A stretch of 64,000 nucleotides of DNA from Brevibacterium sp. CBA3109 (GCF_040256645.1 NZ_CP158281.1:620001-684000), one strand, 5' to 3'. Positions 9,287 through 18,391 are shown, numbered from the stretch's first letter. Notes: a model not told the origin generated them from the letters alone. Numbers and translations are program-made.

Positions 9287-10192
9287 TCACTCCGCTTCCG
9301 GCGGCACCGCCTCGGGCAGGATCTCCTGCACGATCTCGACGACTCGGGTCAGGGCCTTCGAGGGATTGTTGCGGCGCCAGCCGAGTGCCAGGGTGAACGC
9401 GTCTCCACCCTCGGCGAGCCGAACATAGGTGACTCCGTCGATGCGGATATGGTTCGAGGACTCGACGACGATCGAGATCCCGACCTGAGCGCCGACGAGT
9501 GCGAGCAGACTGTACGGGTCCGGTGCCTCCTGCGCGATGCGCGGGAGGAAGCCGGCCTGGTCGGCCAGCCGCATCATCGCCTCGCGCACCTGCGAACCAT
9601 GTGAGGGCGCATAGGTGATGAACGGCTGCTCTTCCAGGTCCGCCATGGACACAGAGTCCCGACCGGCGAGTTCGTGGCGGGTGGGAACCGCGACCATGAC
9701 CCTCTCCTGCCGGATGACGTGGACGGCGATGCCTGCCGACGCTGGGGGTGAGATAACAGCCAGATCTGCGACCCCGTCGCGCAGCGCGAGAGCGGCTTCT
9801 CCGCAGTACATCTGAGGATGCAGCTCAAGTTCGATTCCCGGTTGTCTCTCGGCCACTTCTCGTGCGAGCAGTGACAGGATCGAATAGCCGCTCGTGCCGC
9901 CGAAGCCGATGCGCACTCGCCCAACAATTCCTTCCTGCGCCGAACGGGCGATTCGACGGGCTCCCTCGACCTGATCTCGGATCGCGTGAGCCGGTTCGAG
10001 CAGGGCTTCGCCCGAGGGGGTGAGCCTGACTCGCCGGGTGGTCCGCTCGAATAGGGGCGCATCAAGCTCAGCCTCGAGTGAGCGGATCATCTGGCTGAGG
10101 GCCGGCTGGGCGATGTGGAGCTTCTCAGCAGCACGCCCGAAGTGGAGCTCTTGTGCCACGGCGATGAAGGCTGAGAAATGGCGCAGATCCAT
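9287..10192 (-). CDS. LysR-family transcriptional regulator
   Basis: A 301-residue regulator. The N-terminal helix-turn-helix reads MDLRHFSAFIAVAQELHFGRAAEKLHIAQPALSQ in sense but is split here only for quotation; residues about 1-60 are the DNA-binding domain and 90-295 a periplasmic-binding-like effector domain. ATG 10192 is chosen because the domain starts exactly there; longer upstream reading frame has no family similarity. The gene is divergent from an acyl-CoA dehydrogenase with a 157-bp gap holding an A/T-rich dyad, so it probably controls that gene and itself. The effector-domain family resembles regulators of aromatic and short-chain acid catabolism, but the ligand is unknown. Confidence 0.9.
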   Translation of the reverse strand: MDLRHFSAFIAVAQELHFGRAAEKLHIAQPALSQMIRSLEAELDAPLFERTTRRVRLTPSGEALLEPAHAIRDQVEGARRIARSAQEGIVGRVRIGFGGTSGYSILSLLAREVAERQPGIELELHPQMYCGEAALALRDGVADLAVISPPASAGIAVHVIRQERVMVAVPTRHELAGRDSVSMADLEEQPFITYAPSHGSQVREAMMRLADQAGFLPRIAQEAPDPYSLLALVGAQVGISIVVESSNHIRIDGVTYVRLAEGGDAFTLALGWRRNNPSKALTRVVEIVQEILPEAVPPEAE

Positions 10193-10209
10193 CTCGATCA
10201 CTTTCCACT

Positions 10210-10244
10210 GATAATAAAAACGCATCAATATGTTCGATATTATC
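10210..10244. promoter_or_regulatory. Candidate LysR operator (nested A/T-rich dyads)
   Basis: The gap between the LysR and acyl-CoA dehydrogenase genes contains AATAT-GTTCG-ATATT (10227-10241), a 15-bp perfect dyad of T-N11-A style. It is flanked by a wider pair GATAATA (10210-10216) and TATTATC (10238-10244). Position and form fit a LysR recognition site; no direct evidence. Confidence 0.5.
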
Positions 10245-10349
10245 TCTTGGACTCTGGGTAATCCAGATGGCAGTGTTGGAATCGCGGCAGCCACGGACGA
10301 CATCCGCAGCGCCCGATCACCTCTGACCCGACAACCGCTGGAGCATGAC

Positions 10350-11519
10350 ATGACCATGACGAATCCCTCCGACCTCCTCAACCTCGATGGCCTCTTCAGC
10401 GAAACCGAGATCGAACTCCGCGACAAGGTCCGTGCTTTCGTCGACGCACGGATCCGCCCGAACATCGCCGATTGGTACGAGGGTGCGGTATTTCCGGTCG
10501 AGATCGTGCGCGAGATGGGCGACCTCGGTCTGCTGGGCATGCACCTGCATGGCTACGGATGCCCCGGCCGATCCGCTGTCGAATACGGCATCGCCGCGCT
10601 CGAACTCGAAGCTGGTGACTCCGGACTGCGCACCTTCGTCTCGGTCCAGGGATCGCTGGCGATGTCCGCGATCCACAAGTTCGGATCCGAGGACCAGAAG
10701 AACCGGTACCTGCCGGGAATGGCCAAGGGCGAGATCATCGGCTGCTTCGGCCTGACCGAACCGACCGCCGGATCCGACCCTGCGTCCATGGCCACGACTG
10801 CCACGCGCGGCGACGACGGCAGCTGGAGGCTCAACGGCGCCAAGCGCTGGATCGGGCTGGCCTCGATCGCTGACGTCGCCGTCATCTGGGCTGCGACCGA
10901 CGACGGAATCCGCGGCTTCCTCGTCCCCACCGACACCGCCGGTTTCACCGCCACCCCGATTGAGCAGAAGCTGTCGATGCGCGCCTCGATCCAGTGCGAC
11001 ATCACCCTCGACGAGGTTGTCCTCCCGGCCGAGGCCGTCCTGCCTGAAGTCAAAGGGCTGAAAGGCCCGTTCTCCTGCCTCAACGAGGCCCGCTACGGAA
11101 TCATGTGGGGAGCGATGGGCGCGGCCCGCGACTCCTACGAAGTGGCGCTGAAATATTCGCAGGAGCGCCTCCAGTTCGACAAGCCGCTGGCCGGTTATCA
11201 GATCTCGCAGGAGAAGCTCGTCAACATGGTCCTCGAAATCCAGAAGGGGATTCTCGTGGCTGTGCAGACAGGGCGTCTCAAAGATGCGGGGAATCTCGAC
11301 CCAGTTCAGATCTCGGTGGGCAAACTCAACAACTGCCGCGAGGCCATCGCGATCTGCCGCGAGGCGCGCACGATGCTCGGCGGCAACGGGATCACCCTTG
11401 ACTACTCACCGCTGCGGCATGCGAACAATCTCGAATCCGTGCGCACCTACGAGGGCACCGACGAGGTTCACACCCTGATTCTGGGCCGTCACATCACGGG
11501 TGAGCAGGCGTTTAGGTAA
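10350..11519 (+). CDS. Acyl-CoA dehydrogenase (glutaryl-CoA dehydrogenase-like)
   Basis: A 389-residue FAD enzyme of the acyl-CoA dehydrogenase family. The N-terminal helical domain contains GDLGLLGMHLHGYGCPG. The beta-domain has IGCFGLTEPTAGSDPASM. The C-terminal domain has LGGNGITLDYSPLRHANNLES and ends with YEGTDEVHTLILGRHITG, in which the Glu (Y-E-G-T) is the usual catalytic base of glutaryl-CoA and short-chain dehydrogenases. It oxidises an acyl-CoA thioester to the enoyl-CoA, possibly decarboxylating if it is a glutaryl-CoA dehydrogenase. ATG 10350 follows CTGGAG six bases upstream. The divergent LysR gene is its likely regulator. Confidence 0.9.
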   Translation: MTMTNPSDLLNLDGLFSETEIELRDKVRAFVDARIRPNIADWYEGAVFPVEIVREMGDLGLLGMHLHGYGCPGRSAVEYGIAALELEAGDSGLRTFVSVQGSLAMSAIHKFGSEDQKNRYLPGMAKGEIIGCFGLTEPTAGSDPASMATTATRGDDGSWRLNGAKRWIGLASIADVAVIWAATDDGIRGFLVPTDTAGFTATPIEQKLSMRASIQCDITLDEVVLPAEAVLPEVKGLKGPFSCLNEARYGIMWGAMGAARDSYEVALKYSQERLQFDKPLAGYQISQEKLVNMVLEIQKGILVAVQTGRLKDAGNLDPVQISVGKLNNCREAIAICREARTMLGGNGITLDYSPLRHANNLESVRTYEGTDEVHTLILGRHITGEQAFR

Positions 11520-11542
11520 GAGCTGTATTGGAACTGCCACAC

Positions 11543-12438
11543 CTAGGACCGGTGTAGCGAGACTCCCGCCACCCACACCTCGGCGGGGGAGGACGTGGCC
11601 GAACGGATCGCCTCGGTGCTCGTCATCCCGGCGGTGATGAGGTAGTCGAGTTCGTCATGCAGTGAGGGTCCATGGTGGACCGGGGCGAACGGGGTTTCGT
11701 TCGCGTCGGTGCCGGCGATGATCGTGATCCCCGCATCGAGCATGGCGCGAACATTGTCGAGCGCGACCGCAAAGGCGGCATCAGCATGATCGCCGAGGCG
11801 GGCGTCGGCCATCGCCCGCATCATCACGAGCGTGGGGGAGACAGCAGTGCCCTGGTCCCGCATCCGCTCGAGGGTGCCAGGTTCCAGCTCTCGGTCGAGC
11901 GGGGCATGGGTGAGGACATCGACGCCGGCGTCGAGACCGCGGTCGAAGGCCGCGGCGGTGACGACGTGAGCGACACTCAGCAGACCGCGCGCATGTGCCC
12001 CCTCGACCAGCGCGGTCAGCGTCTCGATGCTCAGTGCCGGGACCTCGGTGGCAGCGGGATCTTCGATGATGATCTTGATGAGGTCGGCTTCGTTGTCGAC
12101 TCGCCAGTCGAGGAATCTGTCGGCATCGGCCGGACCCGTGACCGCGGACTCGGCGGGGAATCCCATCATCTCGATCTGGGTGCTGCCCGGCGCCGAGGCG
12201 GCTGAGCCGGCACTGAGGATCGCAGGCAATTCGGCGTCGGAGCGCAACCCGTCGACAAGCGAATCCGGGTGAGTTCCGAGGTCGACGAGAGTCGTCAGTC
12301 CCGCATGGACGGCACCGATCAGCCTCTCACGAGCGCCGAGGTGGACATGGGTGTCGATGAGGCCCGGGGCCAGGAATCGGGCGCGGCAGAACCGTCACGC
12401 TCAGCATCGACGAGTCGGACATTGCGCAGCGTTGTCAT
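11543..12438 (-). pseudogene. Decayed amidohydrolase (imidazolonepropionase/prolidase-like), frameshifted and truncated
   Basis: Reading from ATG 12438 gives MTTLRNVRLVDAERDG, a normal amidohydrolase N-terminus, but that frame soon ends. A second frame resumes with FLAPGLIDTHVHLGARE, carrying the HxH metal motif, and continues without a stop to 11543 through AHARGLLSVAHVV, VDVLTHAPLD and GTDANETPF. About 30 residues that normally lie between the two parts are missing, so a deletion plus frameshift is likelier than a single sequencing error. The C-terminus also stops at PAEVWVAGVSLHRS, short of the usual closing beta-sandwich (GxIxxGxxADLV). It follows the SDR gene on the same strand. A shorter protein started at TTG 12247 is possible but would lack the metal site. 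Confidence 0.7.
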
Positions 12439-12472
12439 GCCGTCACTGTACTGGCAGTCACTGTGCGGGTTC

Positions 12473-13363
12473 TCATGGTGCCGACAGTGGGAACACCACC
12501 TCAGTCAGCTCTTCGGACACGGTCCACAGACGACGAGCCACCTCGGCGTTCTTGGCTCCTGGCGCTCGCGAGGCGAATCCCGGTGCTCCGCGGACCTCGA
12601 ACAGAGATTTCGGTCCCACGAAACTGTCGCCCGGGATGTCGGCGACTGCGGCGCAGAGTGTCGGGCGCGCGCCTTCCTGCTCGTTCTGACCGATCAGTCC
12701 GATGCAGGTCCGACTGACGGCTGCGCGCAGCCGATTGCCGTCACCGGCCTTGAACAGGTTCGTCGTCGCCAGCCCCGGATGCGCCGCGGTCGCAATGACC
12801 GTCGATGACTTCTCCGAGAGCCGACGTTGGAGCTCCGAGGTGAAGAGCAGATTGGCGAGTTTGGACTGACCGTAGGCGGCCATCGGCTTGTAGGGTCTGC
12901 GCGTCCAATCGAGATCCTCGAATTCGATGTATCCCGACTTGTGGGCCAGGGAAGAGAGGGTGACGACGCGGTCGCGGATCTGCGGAAGCAGCAGATTGGT
13001 GAGCGCGAAATGGCCGAGGTGGTTCGTCCCGAACTGGGACTCGAATCCGTCGATGGTGTGGGACAGGGGTGGGACCATGATGCCCGCATTGTTGATGAGG
13101 ATGTCGATCGGGCCCGTGAAGCCGGCGGCGAAGGACCGGACCGAGTCGAGGTCAGCAAGGTCGAGCAGGCGGACGTCGGTGCTGCCCGGCATGGTCGCTG
13201 CTGCCGCTTCGCCCTTGTCGAGGTTGCGCACGGCCAGGACGACGTGAGCGCCCCCGCCCGCCAGCACCCGAGCGGCAACTCGGCCGATTCCGCTGTTCGC
13301 CCCGGTGATGATGACCGTGCGACCGGTCATCGAGGGGAGGCTGTACTCGATTGCTGATGTCAT
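12473..13363 (-). CDS. Short-chain dehydrogenase/reductase (WW-oxidoreductase/retinol dehydrogenase-like)
   Basis: A 296-residue NAD(P)-dependent oxidoreductase. It shows the cofactor motif TGANSGIG, the NNAG motif in ILINNAGIMVPP, a catalytic Ser in VVTLSSLAHKSG and YGQSK with the catalytic Tyr and Lys. Its overall pattern (AHPGLATTNLF after the active site) is that of the protochlorophyllide/retinol dehydrogenase-like branch. The start may be ATG 13363 or ATG 13372 (MAPMTS); a run of G residues about six bases before 13372 favours the longer form slightly. It is divergent from the ABC exporter pair and upstream of the broken amidohydrolase. Substrate unknown. Confidence 0.88.
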   Translation of the reverse strand: MTSAIEYSLPSMTGRTVIITGANSGIGRVAARVLAGGGAHVVLAVRNLDKGEAAAATMPGSTDVRLLDLADLDSVRSFAAGFTGPIDILINNAGIMVPPLSHTIDGFESQFGTNHLGHFALTNLLLPQIRDRVVTLSSLAHKSGYIEFEDLDWTRRPYKPMAAYGQSKLANLLFTSELQRRLSEKSSTVIATAAHPGLATTNLFKAGDGNRLRAAVSRTCIGLIGQNEQEGARPTLCAAVADIPGDSFVGPKSLFEVRGAPGFASRAPGAKNAEVARRLWTVSEELTEVVFPLSAP

Positions 13364-13391
13364 AGGCGCCATCGTAGACCCCCCAGAAAAT

Positions 13392-13405
13392 GTTAGGGTA
13401 ACCTT
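13392..13405 (+). promoter_or_regulatory. Possible iron box (DtxR/IdeR-like) abutting the GTG start of the ABC pair
   Basis: GTTAGGGTAACCTT contains TTAGGGTAACCT, which matches the left 12 positions of the DtxR consensus TTAGGTTAGCCTAACCTAA at 10 of 12 places, but the right part does not match. The inner AGG-GTAA-CCT is a short dyad. It ends one base before GTG 13407, so if real it would overlap the -10 region of a leaderless transcript. Low to moderate confidence. Confidence 0.35.
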
Positions 13406-13406
13406 C

Positions 13407-15098
13407 GTGCCGCAGACTCCCTCATCAGGTTCGATGCTCCTCCGCAGAGCCGCTCGGCGGCGTCTCGGTCTCCTGCTCCCCGGCATCATCACCATGTCGC
13501 TGTGGCAGGTCTGCGAAGCGCTGGTCCCGGTCGCCATCGGCATCGTCGTCGACGTCGCGATCATCCCGCTGTCCGTCCCGGCACTCATCGTCTCCATCGT
13601 CGGCATCGGTCTGCTGTTCACCGTGCTCAGCCTCGGCTACCGATTCGGCGCCCGTTTCTGCAATTCTGCCCGCGAACACGAAGCACATGCTCTGCGCGTC
13701 GAGATCACCCACGCCGCACTCACCTCGGCGAATCTGCCACCGGACCGCGCCTCCGGCGAAGTCCTGTCAATCGCCTCGGCCGATGCCGATACGGCGGCAC
13801 AGTCCTTCGCCCAGGCCGGACGCGGCATCGCCTCGGTGCTGGGCATGATCACGGCCGCCGTCTTCCTTCTCATCGCGGACCCTGTGACCGGACTCGCCGT
13901 CCTCATCGCCGTACCCATCGGACTGATCATCGTGGCACTGCCCGGCCGCTCGGTGTCTGCGAAGGCCAACGCCCAGCTCGAAGCCGTGGCGCGAGCCGGC
14001 AGATCAGCCTCGGACCTCATGCACGGTCTGCGCGTGATCAAGGCCATGGGCGGAGAACCCTGGGCTGTGAGCCGTTACCGTCACACCTCAGATGAAGCCG
14101 CGCAAGCCGGCATCGCTACAGGCGAGCGAACCGGACGGCTCGCGGGGCTCGGCGCCCTCGTCATGTCTCTCGTGCTCGCGATCGTCCTCATCGTCGCCGG
14201 TCTGCGCCTCATCGACGGACAGCTCAGCGTCGGCGCACTCATCGGCATCCTCGGCATGACCGCGTTCCTCACCGAGCCGATGCGCGCCCTGGCCGAGATC
14301 GTCGGTCTCTTCGCCCAATCCCATGGAGCCGCCCAGCGGATCTCTCAGCTGCTGACCGACATCGATGGCGCCGGAGCAGCGCCGACGACCGCACTCACAC
14401 CAGCCATCGACATCGACGACGAGAAGATCAGCGTCCGGGGCTGGGTGGCAGGGGAGGGGCGCACGGTCGACTTCACCACCCAATTCGGCTCCCTGACCGC
14501 CATCGTCGTCGAACAAGCCGAGACAGAGACTGCGCTGATCACGGCTCTGGCTGGCCATGCCCGCAGCACCGGGCTGGGCCAGATGCTCGTTTCGCCGCAC
14601 ACGGTCGACCTGTTCGAAGGCACGATCCGCTCCAATATCACCATGATCCTCGGCGCAGGCGATGCTCCCGTGGCACCCGAGGTGCTCACCGCCTCGGGCG
14701 TCGATGAGCTCCTTGGCCTCGTCGACACCGGGCTCGACCACCGCATCCAAGAACTCGGCGGCAACCTGTCCGGCGGGCAACGCCAAAGAGTGGCCCTGGC
14801 CCGCGCCCTCCATGCCGATCCTCAGGTTCTCGTCCTCCACGAACCGACCACCGCGGTCGATGCCGTCACCGAAGCACGCATAGCAGACCGAGTCCAGGAT
14901 CTGCGCAGCTCACGCGGGAACGCTGCCACGATCATTCTCACCAGCTCTCCGGCCTTTCTCGCAGCAGCCGACTCCGTCGTGTTCGTCCCTGACACCGGTC
15001 CTGTCCTCAGCGGGAAGCACGCCGAGCTCCTCGCCGCCGCAGACGAGCCCGCCGCTGGCGCATCCGCCGAGGCCTACCGAAACGCGGTGACCCGATGA
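13407..15098 (+). CDS. ABC exporter half-transporter with degenerate ATPase site (lost Walker A)
   Basis: A 563-residue half-transporter: transmembrane domain at residues about 20-310 with six hydrophobic segments, then a nucleotide-binding domain. The signature LSGGQRQRVALARAL (454-468) is perfect, but the rest is eroded. The P-loop position reads GSLTAIVVEQAETET with no GxxGxGK(S/T). The Q-loop reads VSPHTVDLF. Walker B is VLVLHEP with His478 replacing the Asp, and the H-loop position is LTSSPAF. Together with the next gene this gives a heterodimer with a single working ATP site. GTG 13407 is chosen because it immediately follows a promoter-like element; ATG 13434 is an alternative. The stop overlaps the next start by ATGA. 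Heterodimeric exporters of this type often move siderophores, peptides or drugs; the cargo is unknown. Confidence 0.88.
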   Translation: MPQTPSSGSMLLRRAARRRLGLLLPGIITMSLWQVCEALVPVAIGIVVDVAIIPLSVPALIVSIVGIGLLFTVLSLGYRFGARFCNSAREHEAHALRVEITHAALTSANLPPDRASGEVLSIASADADTAAQSFAQAGRGIASVLGMITAAVFLLIADPVTGLAVLIAVPIGLIIVALPGRSVSAKANAQLEAVARAGRSASDLMHGLRVIKAMGGEPWAVSRYRHTSDEAAQAGIATGERTGRLAGLGALVMSLVLAIVLIVAGLRLIDGQLSVGALIGILGMTAFLTEPMRALAEIVGLFAQSHGAAQRISQLLTDIDGAGAAPTTALTPAIDIDDEKISVRGWVAGEGRTVDFTTQFGSLTAIVVEQAETETALITALAGHARSTGLGQMLVSPHTVDLFEGTIRSNITMILGAGDAPVAPEVLTASGVDELLGLVDTGLDHRIQELGGNLSGGQRQRVALARALHADPQVLVLHEPTTAVDAVTEARIADRVQDLRSSRGNAATIILTSSPAFLAAADSVVFVPDTGPVLSGKHAELLAAADEPAAGASAEAYRNAVTR

Positions 15099-16894
15099 GC
15101 GCATCTGCCGAGCCGACCGACCAGACCACCCTGTCAATCGCCTCCAGACGCCGCTCGTTCGCGCATCTGGCCCCGTTGCTTCGCTTACGGTGGAGCTGGC
15201 TCGTCGTGCTCGTTCTCGCCGGGATCGCCAACGCCGGTGCCGGGCTCGTCGGACCATGGGCGATCGGTCGTCTCGTTGATGTGCTCCCAGCTGGGGCCGG
15301 TTCAGACGTCGTCATCGAGTGCGCGATCGCTGTGGCCATCGCCGGTGTGGTCATGGCGTTGGGCACCTGGATCGGGGCGTGGGCGCTGGCCCATATCGCG
15401 ATGCCCATCGTCGGTGACCTGCGCACACAGGTCGTCGAATCCGCACTGAGCCTGCAATCGCAGCGCGTCGAATCCACGGGCACAGGTGATCTGGTCTCCA
15501 GGGTCGCCGATGATTCCCGCAAGATCAGCGAGGCCGCCGCGCAGGTGCTGCCGCTCATCGTCGAATCACTTCTCATCGTCATTGTCTCTGCCATAGGTCT
15601 GGCCGCGATCGACTGGCGCCTGGGCCTCGTGGGTCTCGTTGCAGTACCGATGTATTGGCTCACCCTGCGCTGGTATCTGCCCAGGTCGGAACCGATCTAC
15701 AAGGAGGAGCGCGCCGCGTTCGGCAGGCGTGCCGGACGCCTCCTCGGCGGTCTCACCGGTGCCCGAACCCTGCGTGCCTACCGCGCCGAGGCGGGGGAGC
15801 TGGACCGCATCGATGCTGCCTCGGGGCAGGCCCGGGACCTGTCGATCGGAGTGTTCAGTTTCCTCACTCGCGCCTTCTCACGCAACAACCGCGCCGAGGC
15901 TGTCGTCCTGTCCCTGCTCCTCATCGCCGGATTCGTGCTGGTCTTCTCCGGCCAGACCACGGCCGGTGCTGTGACTACCGCGGCTCTTGTCTTCCACCGT
16001 CTGTTCAATCCCATCGGTGCTCTGGTCGGGCTCTTCGACCAGATCCAATCCGCCGGAGCCTCGCTGACTCGTATGGTCGGCGTCATTGACGAGGCATCGA
16101 CGTCGCCGAGGCGGTCGGGCGACATTTGCATCAACCGGCCTGCTCTCGTGCTGGAGAACCTGTGGTTCACCTACGACGAGGATCCCGGGTCGAGTAATCA
16201 TGTCCTCAAGGGTGTGAGCCTGCGCCTCGAGCCGGGCGAAGTTGTCGCCGTCGTCGGCACCACGGGAGCAGGGAAGTCGACGCTCGCGCGGATCGCGGCG
16301 GGCCTCTCTGCGCCCTCGTGTGGGTGGGCCGGACTCGATTCGGGCACAGCCGCCTCGGCGGGGGAAGTGGAACTGACTGCGCTGCCGGAGTCAGTGCTGC
16401 GCTCACACATCAGCATGGTCTCGCAGGAGGTCCACACCTTCAGTGGAACCCTGCGTGAGAATGTGGCGCTGCCGGTCCCGGACGCCACAGACGAACAGAT
16501 CGCTGCGGCGTTGACCAGGGTCGGGGCTGGCTGGGCCGGCGAACTGTCCGAAGGACTGGATACCGAGGTTGGTGACGGCGGCATTCGCCTGAGCGCGGTC
16601 GCGGACCAGTCGATTGCATTGGCTCGCCTGGTGCTCGCAGATCCGGACTTCGCGATCCTCGACGAAGCGAGCGCCGAGGCCGGATCCGCCGGCGCTCACG
16701 TGCTCGAAGCCTCTGCCCGTGCTGCAGTGGTCGGGCGTGGGGCCCTCGTTGTCGCCCACCGTCTCAGCCAGGCCGAGACCGCGGACCGCGTTCTCGTCAT
16801 GGCGCACGGACGGATCGTCGAAGAGGGCACTCACGAGGAGTTGGTCGCGGCTGGTGGCCGTTATGCTCAGCTGTGGTCGGCCTGGTCCGCCTGA
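15095..16894 (+). CDS. ABC exporter half-transporter with intact Walker motifs but lost signature
   Basis: A 599-residue half-transporter. The transmembrane domain spans residues about 30-330. The nucleotide-binding domain has Walker A GTTGAGKST (388-396), a Q-loop Gln444 in MVSQEV, Walker B FAILDE (519-524) and the switch His555 in VVAHRLS. The signature is degraded to LSAVADQ (499-505). It therefore supplies exactly the elements its partner lacks and vice versa. ATGA overlap with the upstream gene indicates translational coupling and equal dosage. The stretch between Walker A and the Q-loop is unusual (APSCGWAGLDSGTAAS). This is a cytoplasmic-membrane exporter; substrate unknown. Confidence 0.9.
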   Translation: MSASAEPTDQTTLSIASRRRSFAHLAPLLRLRWSWLVVLVLAGIANAGAGLVGPWAIGRLVDVLPAGAGSDVVIECAIAVAIAGVVMALGTWIGAWALAHIAMPIVGDLRTQVVESALSLQSQRVESTGTGDLVSRVADDSRKISEAAAQVLPLIVESLLIVIVSAIGLAAIDWRLGLVGLVAVPMYWLTLRWYLPRSEPIYKEERAAFGRRAGRLLGGLTGARTLRAYRAEAGELDRIDAASGQARDLSIGVFSFLTRAFSRNNRAEAVVLSLLLIAGFVLVFSGQTTAGAVTTAALVFHRLFNPIGALVGLFDQIQSAGASLTRMVGVIDEASTSPRRSGDICINRPALVLENLWFTYDEDPGSSNHVLKGVSLRLEPGEVVAVVGTTGAGKSTLARIAAGLSAPSCGWAGLDSGTAASAGEVELTALPESVLRSHISMVSQEVHTFSGTLRENVALPVPDATDEQIAAALTRVGAGWAGELSEGLDTEVGDGGIRLSAVADQSIALARLVLADPDFAILDEASAEAGSAGAHVLEASARAAVVGRGALVVAHRLSQAETADRVLVMAHGRIVEEGTHEELVAAGGRYAQLWSAWSA

Positions 16895-16920
16895 GCTGAG
16901 CACCCTGCGACTGACATCCC

Positions 16921-18288
16921 TCAGCTGAGTCCCAGGACCGTCGTCGCAATGGTGAAGTAGATGATCAGGCCGGTGGCGTCGCAGAAGGTGGAGATGAATG
17001 GGTTGGAGAACACCGCCGGGTCGGCGCCGATTCTCTTCGCGATGATCGGCATCAGCCCGCCCACGGTTGCGGCCATGATGCACACCGACAGCAGGGTGAG
17101 TCCGATGACCAGGCCGATCGCCCACCCGTAGACGAGGCCTGCGACGACGAAGCCCAAGAGGCCGAGTACGGCTCCCAGCATCGCCCCGACGCGCAGTTCG
17201 CGCCAGATGACTCTCCCCAGGTCGCGGATCCTCACCTCTCCCACGGCCAGCGCACGGGTCACGGTCGTTGCGGCCTGGTTGCCGGTGTTGCCTCCCGTAC
17301 CGGTGAGCAGAGGGATGAAGAGGGCGAGGATGACGACCTGGTCGAGGCGGTCCTCATAGACCTCGAGGACCTGGACCGTGAGGATCGCCGACAGTGCGAG
17401 GACCAGCAGCCAGACGATGCGGCTCTTGACCAGCCGGAAGATGGTGGACGAGAGGTAGGACCGGTCCAGCGGCTCGGAACCGCTGGAGCGGGCGATGTCC
17501 TCGGCGTCCTCCTCGTCGACGATGTCGAGGACGTCGTCCATGGTCAGGATCCCGACGAGGCGGTCCTCCTTGTCTACGACGGGCATCGCAATGAGCCGGT
17601 GGGAGAGGAACAGGCGAGAGGCGACCTCGCGGTTGGTCAGCGCCTGCGTGCTGATCGATTCTCGCACCAAGTCCGCGACGAGATCTTCGGCGTCGGCAGC
17701 GATGAGATTGCGCAGGGACACAACGCCCAAGAGGACACGTCCGTAGCCGACGACGGGGAGGAGGTAGACGGTCTCGGGGCCGTCGATGCGGGCCCGGACG
17801 ACTTCCATCGCTTCGGCGGCGGTCCAGTCCTCGTGGAGGCTGAGGACCTCCGGGGACATGTACCGGCCGATCGCAGCCTTCGGGTACCCGAGGACTGCAG
17901 TGGTCATTTCGCGTTCCTCGGCATCGAGGCCGCTCATCAGTTGGCGGGCGACGTTGGCGGGGAGTTCGCCGAAGAGTTCGGCACGGTCGTCGGGGTCGAG
18001 GCCCTCGACGATGTGGGCGACCTCTGGTTCGCGGAGGTTCTGGATGAGTTCCGCCTGGTAGCCCGGCGGAAGATTCTCGAACACGGCGAGTGCCTCATCC
18101 TTGTCCAGGATACGGAAGAGGACCGCCGACTGCAGCGGTGTGCTGGTGTGGACGAGACGGGTCAGCTCGGGCAGGGGCACCTGGTGCGCAAGATGGGCGA
18201 TGGTGTCCATCGCCGGACGGTCGATACGACCCGTCAGTGCGGACTCGAGGCGGTCGGCCGCCGAGTTCTCCACCGTCATGTCTGGCAT
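16921..18288 (-). CDS. mgtE: MgtE-type magnesium channel/transporter
   Basis: A 455-residue protein with the complete MgtE layout. Residues about 20-140 form the helical N domain with repeated LxxLPP-like turns (FENLPPGYQAELI and FGELPANVARQLM). Two CBS domains follow, from GRYMSPEVLSLHEDWT to LVGILTMDDVLDIVDEED. The membrane part contains the conserved TGGNTGNQAATTVTRALA pore segment and closes with FISTFCDATGLIIYF, whose Asp is the conserved ion-site residue. It admits Mg2+ along the membrane potential, gated by intracellular Mg2+ on the N and CBS domains. AAGGAG lies six bases before ATG 18288. It converges with the ABC pair. Confidence 0.95.
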   Translation of the reverse strand: MPDMTVENSAADRLESALTGRIDRPAMDTIAHLAHQVPLPELTRLVHTSTPLQSAVLFRILDKDEALAVFENLPPGYQAELIQNLREPEVAHIVEGLDPDDRAELFGELPANVARQLMSGLDAEEREMTTAVLGYPKAAIGRYMSPEVLSLHEDWTAAEAMEVVRARIDGPETVYLLPVVGYGRVLLGVVSLRNLIAADAEDLVADLVRESISTQALTNREVASRLFLSHRLIAMPVVDKEDRLVGILTMDDVLDIVDEEDAEDIARSSGSEPLDRSYLSSTIFRLVKSRIVWLLVLALSAILTVQVLEVYEDRLDQVVILALFIPLLTGTGGNTGNQAATTVTRALAVGEVRIRDLGRVIWRELRVGAMLGAVLGLLGFVVAGLVYGWAIGLVIGLTLLSVCIMAATVGGLMPIIAKRIGADPAVFSNPFISTFCDATGLIIYFTIATTVLGLS

Positions 18289-18391
18289 GACTGCTCCTTA
18301 GCGTCCGCTACCCGTGTGATCGCTGTCCACCCTATGCCACTGCGGGAGGCGGAGCCCAAAGGAGCCCGCGCAGAGGAGGTACGATCATCGC

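Noticed and set aside
13305..13406. Upstream extension of the first ABC half-transporter
   Set aside because: It overlaps the start of the divergent SDR gene and lacks family similarity; the true start is GTG 13407 or ATG 13434.
18289..18391. M-box or other magnesium riboswitch upstream of mgtE
   Set aside because: The 100-bp gap is too short and has no recognisable conserved riboswitch core.
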